Source: Actinomyces polynesiensis
GTDB lineage: Bacteria > Actinomycetota > Actinomycetes > Actinomycetales > Actinomycetaceae
Assembly: GCF_000820725.1 (NCBI RefSeq)
Contig: NZ_CCXH01000019.1
Coordinates: forward strand, 1 to 32,146
Direction: 5' to 3'
Length of the DNA: 32,146 bases
In this document: in pieces, positions 9,025-18,194 of the stretch
Layout of the letters: each line of letters opens with the position of its first letter
Position numbering within the stretch: position 1 is the first letter of the stretch
The notes under the pieces: generated by a model
What the model was told of the DNA's origin: nothing
Databases searched by the model: none
The model's input: the letters and a program-made list of their open reading frames with translations, nothing else
Made by a program: the position numbers and the translations under genes

Positions 9025-12000
9025 CATGCTCCTTCAGGAGCTTGACGAGCGCGTCCAGGCGTTCCGGCGCGAATCCGTCCGGCAGTTCGCGACGAAGTGA
9101 TCGTTTCAGGGCTCGCTCCTTCATTGGGTTGCCTGCCCAGTCGTGGTCCTTGTTGTTCTGGATGAAGTCGCTCAAGTACTCGACGTCGATCGTGATGTCG
9201 CTCGGCCAGCTGAAGTCGACTAGCGCCCGACGAGCAGGAGTTGATGCCCAAGCAGGGTAGGTAGCGTCCGAGTCCTTCTTGCCGACCTGAGCGGTCAGGG
9301 AGAGCAGGTCGTTGAGGAAGTCGGCGTATGCCTCGGCTTCTTCGCGGCGACGCTCAATGATGGCGTCAAGCAGTGAGGACATCCGGTCGTAGTACTTCGG
9401 GTTCAACGCCCGTTCGTCGACGATGGTCTTGCGGACGTTGTTGATGATGGTCTCAGCCACCGCCTCCGGATTCTTGCGAATACCTTCCGGCAGAGTGTCG
9501 ATGGCGCCGGCGCCGCGTTCTACGATCAGCTGCACCAAGCCCTGGTCCAGGGTCGCCACTGTCTCCGACGGCTCGGCGAGGATGTAGGTGTCGAGCAGCG
9601 AACGCATGCCTGCTTCGAACTGCTTCATGTCGATGTTCTCGCCGGCACCACGTTCGACCTCGTTACGCACGGCCACGTAGTCGGTGACCTCGCTCTTGAT
9701 GGATGCCGCTTCGGCAGCCGTATAGCCAGCCGCCTCCATGTCGTTCGCCAGGGTGCCGTAGGCGCGAACCAGCGAAGCGACTGACTTGTACAGCTCGACA
9801 CGCTTCGGCTCGTTGAGCTTGATCTGCTCCGCATCGCCAGGCTCGAGAGAGACGAAGTAGTGCTGGTATTCCAGTGTTCCCTTCGGCGGAGCCACAGGTT
9901 CGCAGAGGGCGCGGACTCGCTCCAACGCCTCGTCCAGATCCTGACGATCTTGCTGGGTGCGGTCTTTGAGCAGTCCGTCGATGTCTTCCTTCGCGTAGCC
10001 GTCGAGGGCGCCGGAGGTGTAGTCCGTGATGGCCTGATCCAGCGATTGGAACAGGTCGCGATAGTCGACGACGTAGCCGTAGGTCTTGTCGTCGCCGTCG
10101 AGGCGGTTGACGCGGCAGATGGCCTGGAACAGGCCATGGTCCCGCATCTTCTTATCGATGTAGAGGTAGGTGGCACTCGGCGCGTCGAAGCCAGTCAGAA
10201 GCTTGTCGACCACGATCAGAAGCCGCATCTGACCGGGCTCTTCGATGAAGCGACGCTTGACGTCCTTCTCGAACTCCTCGATCCGCAGTACCGCCTGGTC
10301 TGCCGACTCGTGGAAGTAGTCCGCCAGCATCTGGCGATAGATGTCGTACTTGATCAGCTCTTCGTTGTCGCCCTCACCAGCGTCCTCCTTTGAGATCGAG
10401 GTAGCGGTCGGGACGTAACTCGACACGATGGCGACCTTGTCCTTGAAACCCGCTTGGACGAACATCTCATAGAACTTGCAGGCCTGGTACACGCTTTCGC
10501 TCACCAGCATGGCGTTGCCGCGTCCAGACAGCAGACGAGGCTCGCGCTCGAAGTCCATCAGGACGTCCTGCACGATCATGGCGGCACGCGAACGGGCCGA
10601 CACGACCTTCTGCATGGTGCCCCACTTCTTCTTGAGGCGCGCCTTGCTGAGGTCGGTCAGTCCCTTGGTCTTGATGTCGAACCACTTGTCGACTTGCTCC
10701 GGGCCGATCAGGTCCTGGTCGATGTTGCGAGCCGTGTAACGCAGGTCCAGCACCACGCCATCCCGGACAGCCTCATCGAACTTGTAGGTGTGGATAAAGG
10801 AGCCGAACGTCTCGATGCTCGTCGCCTTGTCGGCCTTGAGCAGCGGCGTCCCAGTGAAACCGATGAACATCGCTCCCGGCAGCAGGGCAGTCATCGCCTT
10901 GTGCAGCTTGCCACTTTGGGTGCGGTGCGCCTCGTCGACGAAGACGAACAGGTTCCCCTTGGCCTCGAAGCCGGTCGGGACGCGGGAACCCAACTCCTTG
11001 ATGAACTCATCGCTGGCGGTCTCATCTGACTCATCGCTCTGGTCCCCAGCGCGGAACTTGTGGACAAGCGAACACAGCAGCCACGGCTGGCTCTGGTTGA
11101 GCATGCCGATCAGGTCGGCACCCGAGGTAGTGCGGTAGATCGACTCGTTGACACCGCCGAAGACCTTCTCGATCTGCTCATCGAGCTCGGTGCGGTCCGT
11201 GATAATCAGCACACGGGCATCGGTCTGGTGCTCACGAATCCACTTCGCCAGCCACACCATCGTCAGGCTCTTGCCCGAGCCCTGCGTGTGCCAGATAATG
11301 CCGCCCTCATGGTTACGGACCCGCTCCTGAGCAGCCTTGACGCCGAAGAACTGGTTGTGTCGGGCGGTCTTCTTAACCCCCGAGTCGAACACGATAAAGT
11401 CATGGATGATCTCCAAGAACCGATCCTTGGAGCACATCTGGAGTAGGGAACGGTCGAGCGGGTTCGACTCCTCGCCGGACTCCTTCCACTCGAGCCAGTA
11501 CTTCTCGGAGGTATCGATCACGCCGTAGCGCAAGCCCTCGACGTCATTGCCCGCGAACAGCAGCTGGACGGTCGTGAAGAACGGCCGTACAAAGTGCTGC
11601 TTCTGGTTGCCGATGTTCTGACGGATGCCCTCGCTGACGCTGACCCATGAGCGTTTCAGCTCGATCACGCCCAGAGCGATGCCGTTGACGTAGAGCACAA
11701 TGTCGGGCCGCTTGGTGTGCTCGCCCTTGATCGTGACTTCCTCCGCCACCACAAAGTTATTGGCCTGCGGATCGTCCCAGTTGATTGGCCAGACAGTCTC
11801 GGTGGTCTCGCCCACGTCGCGTTTGACCTTGACGCCGTAGCGAAGCAGCTCGTAGAACTTTCGGTTGGCCTCATAGAGATTCCCACCAACAGCCAAGGAA
11901 GATGCGTCAAATAACTGATTGACCGCTCTACGAATCAGTTCCTCGTCATAACCACTTGTATCCAAGTAATAAACCAGCGAATCCTCATCGATATTGAAAT

Positions 12001-12106
12001 TCTCAAAATCGGAAAGATCGCCGCCGTACTCGTAACCGAGCCGATCCTGGAAGAGAGCCACGACACGGTTCTGCGTCTTGCGTTCGATCTGGCCTACGCT
12101 ACTCAT
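9011..12106 (-). CDS. hsdR: Type I restriction enzyme R subunit
   Basis: 1031 residues, normal for the ATP-dependent translocase/nuclease subunit. The N-terminal nuclease shows D135 in RPDIVLYV and ELK (149-151), the PD-(D/E)xK triad. The motor follows: Walker A TQGSGKS (274-280), DEAH (391-394), FTGTP (417-421), and later helicase motifs including the IVVDKLLTGFDAPS and AICRVNRLDG stretches. It joins HsdM and HsdS to cut unmodified DNA away from the recognition site. The start overlaps the hsdS stop as ATGA. The first ~75 codons are markedly AT-richer than the rest, continuing the composition of hsdS, as if this junction had been exchanged by recombination. Confidence 0.95.
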   Translation of the reverse strand: MSSVGQIERKTQNRVVALFQDRLGYEYGGDLSDFENFNIDEDSLVYYLDTSGYDEELIRRAVNQLFDASSLAVGGNLYEANRKFYELLRYGVKVKRDVGETTETVWPINWDDPQANNFVVAEEVTIKGEHTKRPDIVLYVNGIALGVIELKRSWVSVSEGIRQNIGNQKQHFVRPFFTTVQLLFAGNDVEGLRYGVIDTSEKYWLEWKESGEESNPLDRSLLQMCSKDRFLEIIHDFIVFDSGVKKTARHNQFFGVKAAQERVRNHEGGIIWHTQGSGKSLTMVWLAKWIREHQTDARVLIITDRTELDEQIEKVFGGVNESIYRTTSGADLIGMLNQSQPWLLCSLVHKFRAGDQSDESDETASDEFIKELGSRVPTGFEAKGNLFVFVDEAHRTQSGKLHKAMTALLPGAMFIGFTGTPLLKADKATSIETFGSFIHTYKFDEAVRDGVVLDLRYTARNIDQDLIGPEQVDKWFDIKTKGLTDLSKARLKKKWGTMQKVVSARSRAAMIVQDVLMDFEREPRLLSGRGNAMLVSESVYQACKFYEMFVQAGFKDKVAIVSSYVPTATSISKEDAGEGDNEELIKYDIYRQMLADYFHESADQAVLRIEEFEKDVKRRFIEEPGQMRLLIVVDKLLTGFDAPSATYLYIDKKMRDHGLFQAICRVNRLDGDDKTYGYVVDYRDLFQSLDQAITDYTSGALDGYAKEDIDGLLKDRTQQDRQDLDEALERVRALCEPVAPPKGTLEYQHYFVSLEPGDAEQIKLNEPKRVELYKSVASLVRAYGTLANDMEAAGYTAAEAASIKSEVTDYVAVRNEVERGAGENIDMKQFEAGMRSLLDTYILAEPSETVATLDQGLVQLIVERGAGAIDTLPEGIRKNPEAVAETIINNVRKTIVDERALNPKYYDRMSSLLDAIIERRREEAEAYADFLNDLLSLTAQVGKKDSDATYPAWASTPARRALVDFSWPSDITIDVEYLSDFIQNNKDHDWAGNPMKERALKRSLRRELPDGFAPERLDALVKLLKEHDEYR

Positions 12107-13272
12107 GCTGCGACCTCCTCAGTGAGGCGCGTGCGGCCGGTCAGCAGCTCCTGCATCATGCCCTGCTTGATCGCCCGAGCAGACTCACGGCGCCGCTCGA
12201 TGGCCGCGATCTCCCGGTCGAAGTCGTCGAGTAGTTCCGCGATCGATGATGCTTCAGCGGCGTCAGTAGGCACACGAAGCGTGAAGTCAGCCAGCCGTTG
12301 CTTCTGAATGTTCGGGAGCCCCGAACCGACACGTAACGCCATGAGTTCTGGCTCTATTGCTTTCAATCGGTGGTAAAGAAACGCAACGGAGTGGCCTTCG
12401 CCCTTCGGATCGAGCGCATAGCAATGTCCTCCGAGCCAAAAATCACCCTCCGGACGTCCCACCCAGCCACAGGAGTTACCTCCCTCGCTAATTGTCACAA
12501 CCTGCCGCAATACGTTTGGCGCGTCAGTTTGCCCAGACGGCGTAACGCCACCATTCCAAACAGGAATAGATCCGCCGACGATCATGTGGGCGCGACCAAG
12601 TTGTGCGCCTTTCGAAATACTTGCGATATCGCCGATACGGCGCTCCTCCCAGGGTGCATTAAAACCTCCGAGACGAGCGGCCCCAGACAGAAGTAGCTGC
12701 ATCATGCCTTGCTTGATGTCTCGCTTTTTCGCCACGGCTCTATCAAGCGCAAGCAACTGCGCGTCGATTGTCAGCACCACATCCGCGATTCGCAATTGCT
12801 CTGCCCGATCACCCGGATACATCACAGGCACATCAAGAATGTCCCCCATGTTGATCTTCTTTGGAATCGCCCACGCTAGCGATCGATCCTCAACATCTTT
12901 GACGAACTGTTCCGATTTTGTGTACGCATAGAGGAAGCGTCCGTCAATTCCTGGGCCAGGTCTCAGTATCGCCAAGCTAACGTAAACACTCGCCGCCGTA
13001 TCCCAATCGACGTACTTCGTCTTGGCGAGGGTACCGATTCGCGTCATCATGATGTCACCGCGTTTTGGCTGGGCGCGCCGACCGATAGCACGCGCCTCTT
13101 CTTTAGTAATGTATTTCACATTTTCGAAATCGTCATTTGTAACACTTTCGACGCTGTAGAACGGAACTCCATTCGATACATAGCGAGGTGTCTGATGAGT
13201 TCCATCGCTGATCTGTGAGCAGAGTTCCCCGAGGGTTGCAACCGCCCAGCCCGATGGAATTGAGCCCAACAT
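12103..13272 (-). CDS. hsdS: Type I restriction enzyme specificity subunit
   Basis: 389 residues with the usual two target-recognition domains, each followed by a conserved helix. The first half opens SIPSGWAVATLGELC, and the second opens APWEERRIGDIASISKG. The two conserved spacers share IKQGMMQ, then LL, and read as an internal repeat (nucleotides 12697-12717 and 12151-12171, 20 of 21 identical). It sets the DNA sequence recognised by HsdM and HsdR. The ATG at 13272 overlaps the hsdM stop as TGATG; a GTG at 13275 is possible. Both recognition domains are AT-richer than the conserved segments, as is common for swapped domains. No second or inverted hsdS is present. Confidence 0.92.
   Translation of the reverse strand: MLGSIPSGWAVATLGELCSQISDGTHQTPRYVSNGVPFYSVESVTNDDFENVKYITKEEARAIGRRAQPKRGDIMMTRIGTLAKTKYVDWDTAASVYVSLAILRPGPGIDGRFLYAYTKSEQFVKDVEDRSLAWAIPKKINMGDILDVPVMYPGDRAEQLRIADVVLTIDAQLLALDRAVAKKRDIKQGMMQLLLSGAARLGGFNAPWEERRIGDIASISKGAQLGRAHMIVGGSIPVWNGGVTPSGQTDAPNVLRQVVTISEGGNSCGWVGRPEGDFWLGGHCYALDPKGEGHSVAFLYHRLKAIEPELMALRVGSGLPNIQKQRLADFTLRVPTDAAEASSIAELLDDFDREIAAIERRRESARAIKQGMMQELLTGRTRLTEEVAA
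12151..12717. repeat. Internal direct repeat in hsdS (two 21-bp arms)
   Basis: The sequence CTGCATCATGCCCTGCTTGA (first 20 bases) begins at 12151 and recurs at 12697 with one change (C to T). Each arm is 21 bp, and each encodes the conserved IKQGMMQ helix that ends a recognition domain. Such arms can act as crossover points for exchange of recognition domains. Confidence 0.8.
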
Positions 13273-15722
13273 CACTCGACCCCCATCACAGCAAGATGCC
13301 CTGCGACTTTCGTGCTCAACGCCTGGATCTCAGCGTCGAGCTGCCCGACCGTGGCCTCGTACCGTTCGGCGAGCACACGCAGGCGAGCGGTGAACTTCTG
13401 TACCGCTGCGACAAGCTCGCTCTCGATACCGGCCGCGATGGTGGCGCCCCACTTGTCGTCGATGACCAGTTTCTTGATGTCGTCGGTGGTGAGCTTGCCG
13501 TACTGAGCCAGCGCCTGCTCCTCGAGCTTGGTCGTCGTGTCCTTGACCGTCTTCTTGGCGGCTGCCTCAGCGGCGAACAGGCTGGCGACGTGGTTCAGCG
13601 CCTTGATCTCGTCGGGATCGGCTCCCTCGGTCTTGGCGGTACGGATCCGGTTCTTGACCGTGGTCGCGGTGATCTTGTCGTCTTCGACGGCCTCCCAGAG
13701 CAGACCTTCCTCGACAGCGTGCTCTTCGGTGTATTCCTCGATCGCCTGCGTCGCAGCTTCGAAGTCGACGGTCAGTTGGTCGAGCTGAGCCTGCTCATTT
13801 GTGAAGAACCGTCCGATGATGTAGCTCGGCGGGATGAGGTCCATGACCCAGCGCTTGGCTTTGGCTCCGGTGCCGAAAACCAGGTGCGCGTCCTCGCGCT
13901 TGGTCTTGTTGTTCTTGTCTTTCCAGGTGCGGGCGGCACGGGGCTTGGCCGCAGTGTCCCAGCCTTCGCCGACAATCAGGGCAACGTCGTCGTGCATCGA
14001 AGCGTTCCAGTAGCTCATCAGCTGCTCGTAGACGGCGTACTCGTCGAGCAGTCGATGCGAGCGGAAGCTCTCCAGGAGCGATTCGCCGAGAACCGCCGAC
14101 AAGTCATTCGGTCGGGTCGATCCCTCGATACCCTCGAGCGCCGCATGGTTCGCCTGCCACCAGGACTTGACGAGATCCGTCGTGCCCGAGCTGATCACCG
14201 GGTACTGACGGAATCCGAGCACGGTCGACTCGATGTCGGCCTTGTTGATCTTCAGCTGCGAGTAGCCATCGCGCAGAGGCGAGAACAGCTCCTCGCGCAG
14301 GCCAGGGAATGCGTCCCAGTAGAGCTGCAAGTCGTCGAGGTCGCGGTTCGGGATGCCACCTTGCAGGTGGGCGCGCAGGTCTTGGATGTCCTCCGGTTCG
14401 GAGGAGTCGATGTAGCGAGGGATGTTGAGGTTGTAGCCGTTCTTCGTGTCCTCGATCTCGCTGTTGGGTACGAACCGAGAGAAGCGATCGATGTCGGCCT
14501 GCGACAGGTAGGCGTCGGTGATCTTGCGCATGTCACGCGGACGCAGGCGATTCTTCGGTCCATCCTTCTCGAACCCTTTGGAGGCGTCGATCATGAAGAT
14601 GCCTGTGCGGCTGGCAGCTTCCCTCTTGTCGAGGACCAGGATGCAAGCCGGAATCCCTGTGCCGTAGAAGAGGTTCGGCGGCAGTCCGATGATCGCCTTG
14701 ATATAGCCGCGCCTGATGAGTTCTTTGCGTATCTGTGCCTCGGCGTTTCCACGGAAGAGCACGCCGTGAGGCAGGATGACCGCGCCACGTCCGGTGGACT
14801 TGAGTGACTTGACCATGTGGAGCAGGAAGGCGTAATCGCCGTTCTTGTCCGGTGGTGTCGCGAAACCATCGAAGCGCCCGTAGTCCTTCTCGACGCCATT
14901 CTTCCAGGTCTTAACCGAGAACGGAGGGTTCGCCACCAGGTAGTCGAAGGTGGCGAGCTTGTCACCCTCGCGGAACTTCGGATCTGACAGGGTGTTGCCC
15001 AGCACAATCTCGTTGGTCTCGTTGCCGTGGAGGATCATGTTCATCCGAGCCAGGGCCCACGTGGCGTTGTCGTTCTCCTGGCCGTAGATCGTCAGGCCGT
15101 TCGGAGCCGCATCGGCGACCTTAATCAGCAGCGAACCGGAGCCACAGGTTGGGTCGTAGACTGTCGTCGACTTCGGCGTTCCAGCCGGGATCTGCAGCAA
15201 TTGAGCCATCACGCGAGAGACCTCAGCGGGCGTGTAGAACTGGCCCTTGCTCTTGCCGGACTGTGTCGCGAAGTGTCGCATCAGGTACTCGTAGGCGTCA
15301 CCGAGCAGGTCGTCGCCCTCGGCCCCGGAACCCGTGAAGTCGATGTCCTGGAAGATGCCGATCAGGTTCGAGACGCGATCCTGGAGATCCTTGCCCGACC
15401 CCAGCTTCGTCGGGTCATCGAAGTCAGCATTGTTGATGACCCCCTGCAGGCTATTCACCTCGGCCAGCTTGCGGATGGCAACGTTGACCTTCTCGCCAAC
15501 GTCCGGCTTGCCCTTGAGCGTGATCAGGTAGTCGAAGGAGCCGTCCTCCGGCACCTCGATGAGGGCGTAGGGGTCAGCCTTGGCCTTGTCTGAGACGTAC
15601 TTCACGAACAGCAGTGTCAGGACATAGTCCTTGTACTGGCTGGCATCCATCGAGCCGCGAAGCTCGTCAGCACTACTCCACAGGGAGCTGTACAGGTCCG
15701 ACTTCTTGAGGGCCACCGTCAC
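13272..15722 (-). CDS. hsdM: Type I restriction enzyme methyltransferase subunit
   Basis: 816 residues. The helical HsdM N-terminal domain (residues ~10-150) leads into the N6-adenine methylase core, with KGQFYTP (159-165), the AdoMet motif DPTCGSGSLL (190-199) and the catalytic NPPF (265-268). It is longer than the ~500-600 residues usual for HsdM; the extra ~250 residues at the C-terminus include a charged, partly coiled-coil part. It methylates adenine in the site read by HsdS. It is the first gene of the operon. The start is GTG at 15722 behind GAGGGTGG; a second GTG two codons in is possible. Confidence 0.94.
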   Translation of the reverse strand: MTVALKKSDLYSSLWSSADELRGSMDASQYKDYVLTLLFVKYVSDKAKADPYALIEVPEDGSFDYLITLKGKPDVGEKVNVAIRKLAEVNSLQGVINNADFDDPTKLGSGKDLQDRVSNLIGIFQDIDFTGSGAEGDDLLGDAYEYLMRHFATQSGKSKGQFYTPAEVSRVMAQLLQIPAGTPKSTTVYDPTCGSGSLLIKVADAAPNGLTIYGQENDNATWALARMNMILHGNETNEIVLGNTLSDPKFREGDKLATFDYLVANPPFSVKTWKNGVEKDYGRFDGFATPPDKNGDYAFLLHMVKSLKSTGRGAVILPHGVLFRGNAEAQIRKELIRRGYIKAIIGLPPNLFYGTGIPACILVLDKREAASRTGIFMIDASKGFEKDGPKNRLRPRDMRKITDAYLSQADIDRFSRFVPNSEIEDTKNGYNLNIPRYIDSSEPEDIQDLRAHLQGGIPNRDLDDLQLYWDAFPGLREELFSPLRDGYSQLKINKADIESTVLGFRQYPVISSGTTDLVKSWWQANHAALEGIEGSTRPNDLSAVLGESLLESFRSHRLLDEYAVYEQLMSYWNASMHDDVALIVGEGWDTAAKPRAARTWKDKNNKTKREDAHLVFGTGAKAKRWVMDLIPPSYIIGRFFTNEQAQLDQLTVDFEAATQAIEEYTEEHAVEEGLLWEAVEDDKITATTVKNRIRTAKTEGADPDEIKALNHVASLFAAEAAAKKTVKDTTTKLEEQALAQYGKLTTDDIKKLVIDDKWGATIAAGIESELVAAVQKFTARLRVLAERYEATVGQLDAEIQALSTKVAGHLAVMGVE

Positions 15723-16097
15723 GCCACCACCCTCGACGGCACCTCGCGTGCCTGGCCTGTTGCCCCTGGGTTCTGTCTCATAGTGTGTGGTCTCCTCCGC
15801 GCCGAGGGCGCGCCTTACGTTGTGCTTGTACCGCCTTGTCCTAAGTTACAGGCGGCCACCTGCATCACGAGGTGCCGCGCCGCTTGGAAGGTTCCCGCTG
15901 CCGCAGGGAGCAGCCGGACGACTTGACCGGGACCCTGTGATCTGTTCTCGCTTCCCTGCGGGAACGTGCGCCACTCGACGAGGATTTGTCTCATTCGTGC
16001 GTGCGGTCCGCGTTCCCGGACGGATGACGTGGCAGCCTGCAAACCAGTAATGAAATTGTGAAGGGAATCCAATTGTCGAACTGTACACATTCTTCTA
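15723..16097 (-). other. Long untranslated leader of the hsd operon
   Basis: About 375 bases between the predicted start of transcription near 16097 and the hsdM start. It contains dyads such as TTCCC-TGC-GGGAA (15952-15964) and a related copy of the same bases near 15891-15910. Short open frames occur here (for example from ATG 16090 on the minus strand) but lack a ribosome-binding site or recognisable fold. The leader may control hsdM translation or transcription read-through. Confidence 0.4.
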
Positions 16098-16103
16098 TAG
16101 GTA

Positions 16104-16131
16104 ATTATACGGAACCATGAAATATGGTCAA
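16104..16131 (-). promoter_or_regulatory. Strong sigma-70-type promoter for the hsd operon
   Basis: On the minus strand the -35 is TTGACC (16131-16126) and the -10 is TATAAT (16109-16104), separated by 16 bp. The -10 is a perfect consensus and the surrounding bases are AT-rich in an otherwise GC-rich region. The nearest gene in that direction is hsdM. Confidence 0.65.
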
Positions 16132-16647
16132 CTGTAAATCGGTGTTGTTTTGGGAAACGCGTCGCACAAGCGCTCGCAGAATACTGCTCCTGCTACATGA
16201 TGTATTGACGGGTCATTCCCACCGCGACAGGCTCCTTGGAAGCAAGGGGTTCTCCCAGATTAGTTCGAAGTCGGACCGTCGCGATTCAATCAATACATAG
16301 TACAGAGAGAAGGCACTAGGCTCATGGTGGGATACGCACTCATTGCTGCACCCCAGCGTTCTCGCCGAATGCCAATTCACGAAACTAACAAAGCTCCTAT
16401 TCGTTGCGCTGGCACTACTCGTTGCGCCTTGATTGCCATACTGCGTGCGCAGCTTGCTGCAGTTGTCTTACCAAACTTCGGTAAGTGCTGCGGGTAGGAA
16501 CACCGCTGCCATTGTGCGAGCGACCAGGAGCTGGGGTGGTTTCTGCCTGTGGCCACGTGACACCGACGAGGCTTTGATGAGGCGGCAGTCGGCCCGGAGG
16601 GCGCCTGCGAAGGCGCTCTCCTCCGGGCGCGGCTACCGCGGTGCAGC
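16132..16647. other. Non-coding stretch with inverted repeats
   Basis: No convincing gene is seen here. It contains an inverted pair ATGTATTGA / TCAATACAT (16200-16208 and 16290-16298), a dyad CTTACC / GGTAAG (16467-16472 and 16480-16485) and the large hairpin described separately at 16592. It separates the restriction operon from the mobility genes. Confidence 0.5.
16592..16628 (-). terminator. Large hairpin downstream of the RHH gene
   Basis: Outer arms GCCCGGAG / CTCCGGGC (8 bp, perfect) enclose inner arms GCGCCT / AGGCGC (6 bp, perfect) with a GCGA loop and small bulges. It lies 20 bases past the stop of the minus-strand RHH gene. There is no clear U-run, so it may be a weak or factor-dependent terminator, or an insulator. 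Confidence 0.5.
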
Positions 16648-16983
16648 TCAGGTGCCCTGCGGCGCCTTGGACTGCTTGGGAGTACGAGCCGACGTTGCCT
16701 TGCTGTCCTTGTCGCCGAGGACGGCGTTGATCGCGTTGCGCTTCGTCTCAGCGTCACGCTCGATCTCGGCTCGCATCTGCACAGCGCGCTTGAGCACTGC
16801 AGGGTCGGACTTGGACTGCTCGACCCAGTGCTCCAACGCGATCCGAGTCTCCTCGGTCACGCTGCGCTCGTTGAGCTGGGCGAGGACCTCGAGCTGTGCC
16901 CGGGTGTCCTCGCTGGTTCGCACCGACAGCACCTTGTAGGCGGCGCTGCCGTGTCCCGCCGAAGCGGGGATGCTCTCGCTCAT
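16648..16983 (-). CDS. Ribbon-helix-helix-like regulatory protein
   Basis: A 111-residue protein. A short N-terminal lead ends in a segment (YKVLSVRTSEDTRAQLEVLA, then NERSVTEETRIALEHWV) that fits the beta strand plus two helices of Arc/CopG-type DNA-binding proteins. A charged helical tail rich in Lys and Arg follows. It probably acts as a dimeric repressor of element genes. The ATG at 16983 is chosen because the GAAGGAGG ribosome-binding site lies just before it; the upstream ATG at 17001 includes that site. Its promoter carries one of two copies of a 25-bp element, which could be its own operator (inference). Confidence 0.6.
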   Translation of the reverse strand: MSESIPASAGHGSAAYKVLSVRTSEDTRAQLEVLAQLNERSVTEETRIALEHWVEQSKSDPAVLKRAVQMRAEIERDAETKRNAINAVLGDKDSKATSARTPKQSKAPQGT

Positions 16984-17066
16984 GGCGAGTACCTCCTTCA
17001 TGCGTGCGGCCCGCGATCCGGGAGTGGATCTCGTACAAGCCGCAGAACGTGAACGAGGTGACTGAG

Positions 17067-17094
17067 ATTATGACGCAAGGAAATGCAGAGTCAA
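17067..17094 (-). promoter_or_regulatory. Promoter of the RHH gene
   Basis: Minus strand: -35 TTGACT (17094-17089), 16-bp spacer, -10 CATAAT (17072-17067). The -35 overlaps the end of the 25-bp element at 17090-17114, the position expected for an operator. Confidence 0.6.
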
Positions 17095-17114
17095 TATTCC
17101 GTTCGGGATGTTGT
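17090..17114 (-). repeat. 25-bp shared promoter element, copy 1
   Basis: On the minus strand this begins ACAACATCCCGAACGGAATA and ends in TTGAC. It is identical over 25 bases to 19616-19640 on the plus strand. Both copies lead into the -35 box of a gene. The core CCG-AA-CGG is a short dyad, as in RHH operators. Confidence 0.9.
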
Positions 17115-17245
17115 GAAAACTACGGCGATCAAGACACGTGAAACAACCGTGTTCACACTTCACGGCCAACCACTGAGATATGAAGTGCGCGCCGCTCAAC
17201 ATACACGGCGCCGACCGCTACTGGAGCAACGCGGCGTACTCATGC

Positions 17246-18031
17246 TCAGATTGTGTCGTCGTGCCATCCGGCCAGGCGCAGGAGCGACTCGGCGGTGAAC
17301 TCGGCGTCTCCATGCGTGATGCGCTGCCCGTAGCGATCGATGTAGGTCCGGATCAGGCGTTTGACGGCGTCGACCTCGTAGCCTCGTGCCTCGTATGCCT
17401 GCGTGAGCATCTGGTGGCTGGTCTCCGGTTCGGTGGGGTCGTACGGCCAGGTCTTGAGTCGCTCGACTCTGAGGATTTCAGCGCGCAGCGCATACACGTG
17501 TGCCCACAACCGAGACAGCAGCTCCTCGTGCTCGGCCGCCTCGACGGTGGCGACGTCGCCTTCCCGGATGGTCGGGGTATCGCCGTTGGATTCCAGCGGC
17601 GGCGGTACCGCGCGCCCGCGAGGGATGTAGTTCTGGGAGTCCCGGTGCAACTGCCAGGCGACCTCGGTGACGATGTTCGGTTCGATGCGCTTGCGGAAAT
17701 GCTCTGCCTCCCGGTCTATCAGCGCGGCCGCTGTCTCCCGGCGCCTCGTGATGGTCACCCCGCGCGAACCCGGAGCCATGCCGAACAGCACTCGGGCGGC
17801 TTCACCGAGCGTGTCATCCGGGTAGTGCACGAGGAGCCGTGCCAGTAAGTCGTCGAGTGCTTTGACCCTGTTGAGCCGGTCGTCGGGCTCGATACTGCGC
17901 GCCACCACGCCACGCAGTCCGAGCAGGGTCTCGTCGGCGAAGGCGGGGCCGACCGGCAGGCCCGCGGTGACGATCGGCCGCAACGCCTTCGCGATCACTG
18001 CCACATCAGGCGGGGTCACCTGCGTTTTCAT
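17246..18031 (-). CDS. Unknown protein with putative winged HTH
   Basis: A 261-residue protein that I do not recognise as a named family. The middle part (RGVTITRRRETAAALIDREA, then EHFRKRIEPNIVTEVAWQL) resembles a domain common in actinobacterial regulatory or conflict proteins in which a helix-turn-helix-like unit follows a short R-G-[LV]-T motif. The C-terminal third is helical and charged with no catalytic motif. There is no signal peptide or membrane segment. It is divergent from the SprT-like gene across a 163-bp gap, and a GAGGAG site precedes the ATG. A role in element control is possible but unproven. Confidence 0.5.
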   Translation of the reverse strand: MKTQVTPPDVAVIAKALRPIVTAGLPVGPAFADETLLGLRGVVARSIEPDDRLNRVKALDDLLARLLVHYPDDTLGEAARVLFGMAPGSRGVTITRRRETAAALIDREAEHFRKRIEPNIVTEVAWQLHRDSQNYIPRGRAVPPPLESNGDTPTIREGDVATVEAAEHEELLSRLWAHVYALRAEILRVERLKTWPYDPTEPETSHQMLTQAYEARGYEVDAVKRLIRTYIDRYGQRITHGDAEFTAESLLRLAGWHDDTI

Positions 18032-18194
18032 CGCACCCGCCTCTCCTCATCCGCCACCTCCAGCCTAGCCAGAAAGCGCCCAGGAACTGTCCTGTCTTCT
18101 GCCCGCCCCGCGCTCCGAAACTCGAATACGCAAGCACAGACACCTGGCTGCAGCGCCCCGGCAGCAGCCTCCAACCTCTGAGGAGTCCCGATCC

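Noticed and set aside
13215-14807. 530-codon plus-strand frame opposite hsdM
   Set aside because: It is antisense to the well-supported methyltransferase with motifs intact on the other strand.
15815-16090. Two short minus-strand frames in the hsd leader
   Set aside because: No ribosome-binding site, no recognisable protein pattern, and they overlap each other in different frames.
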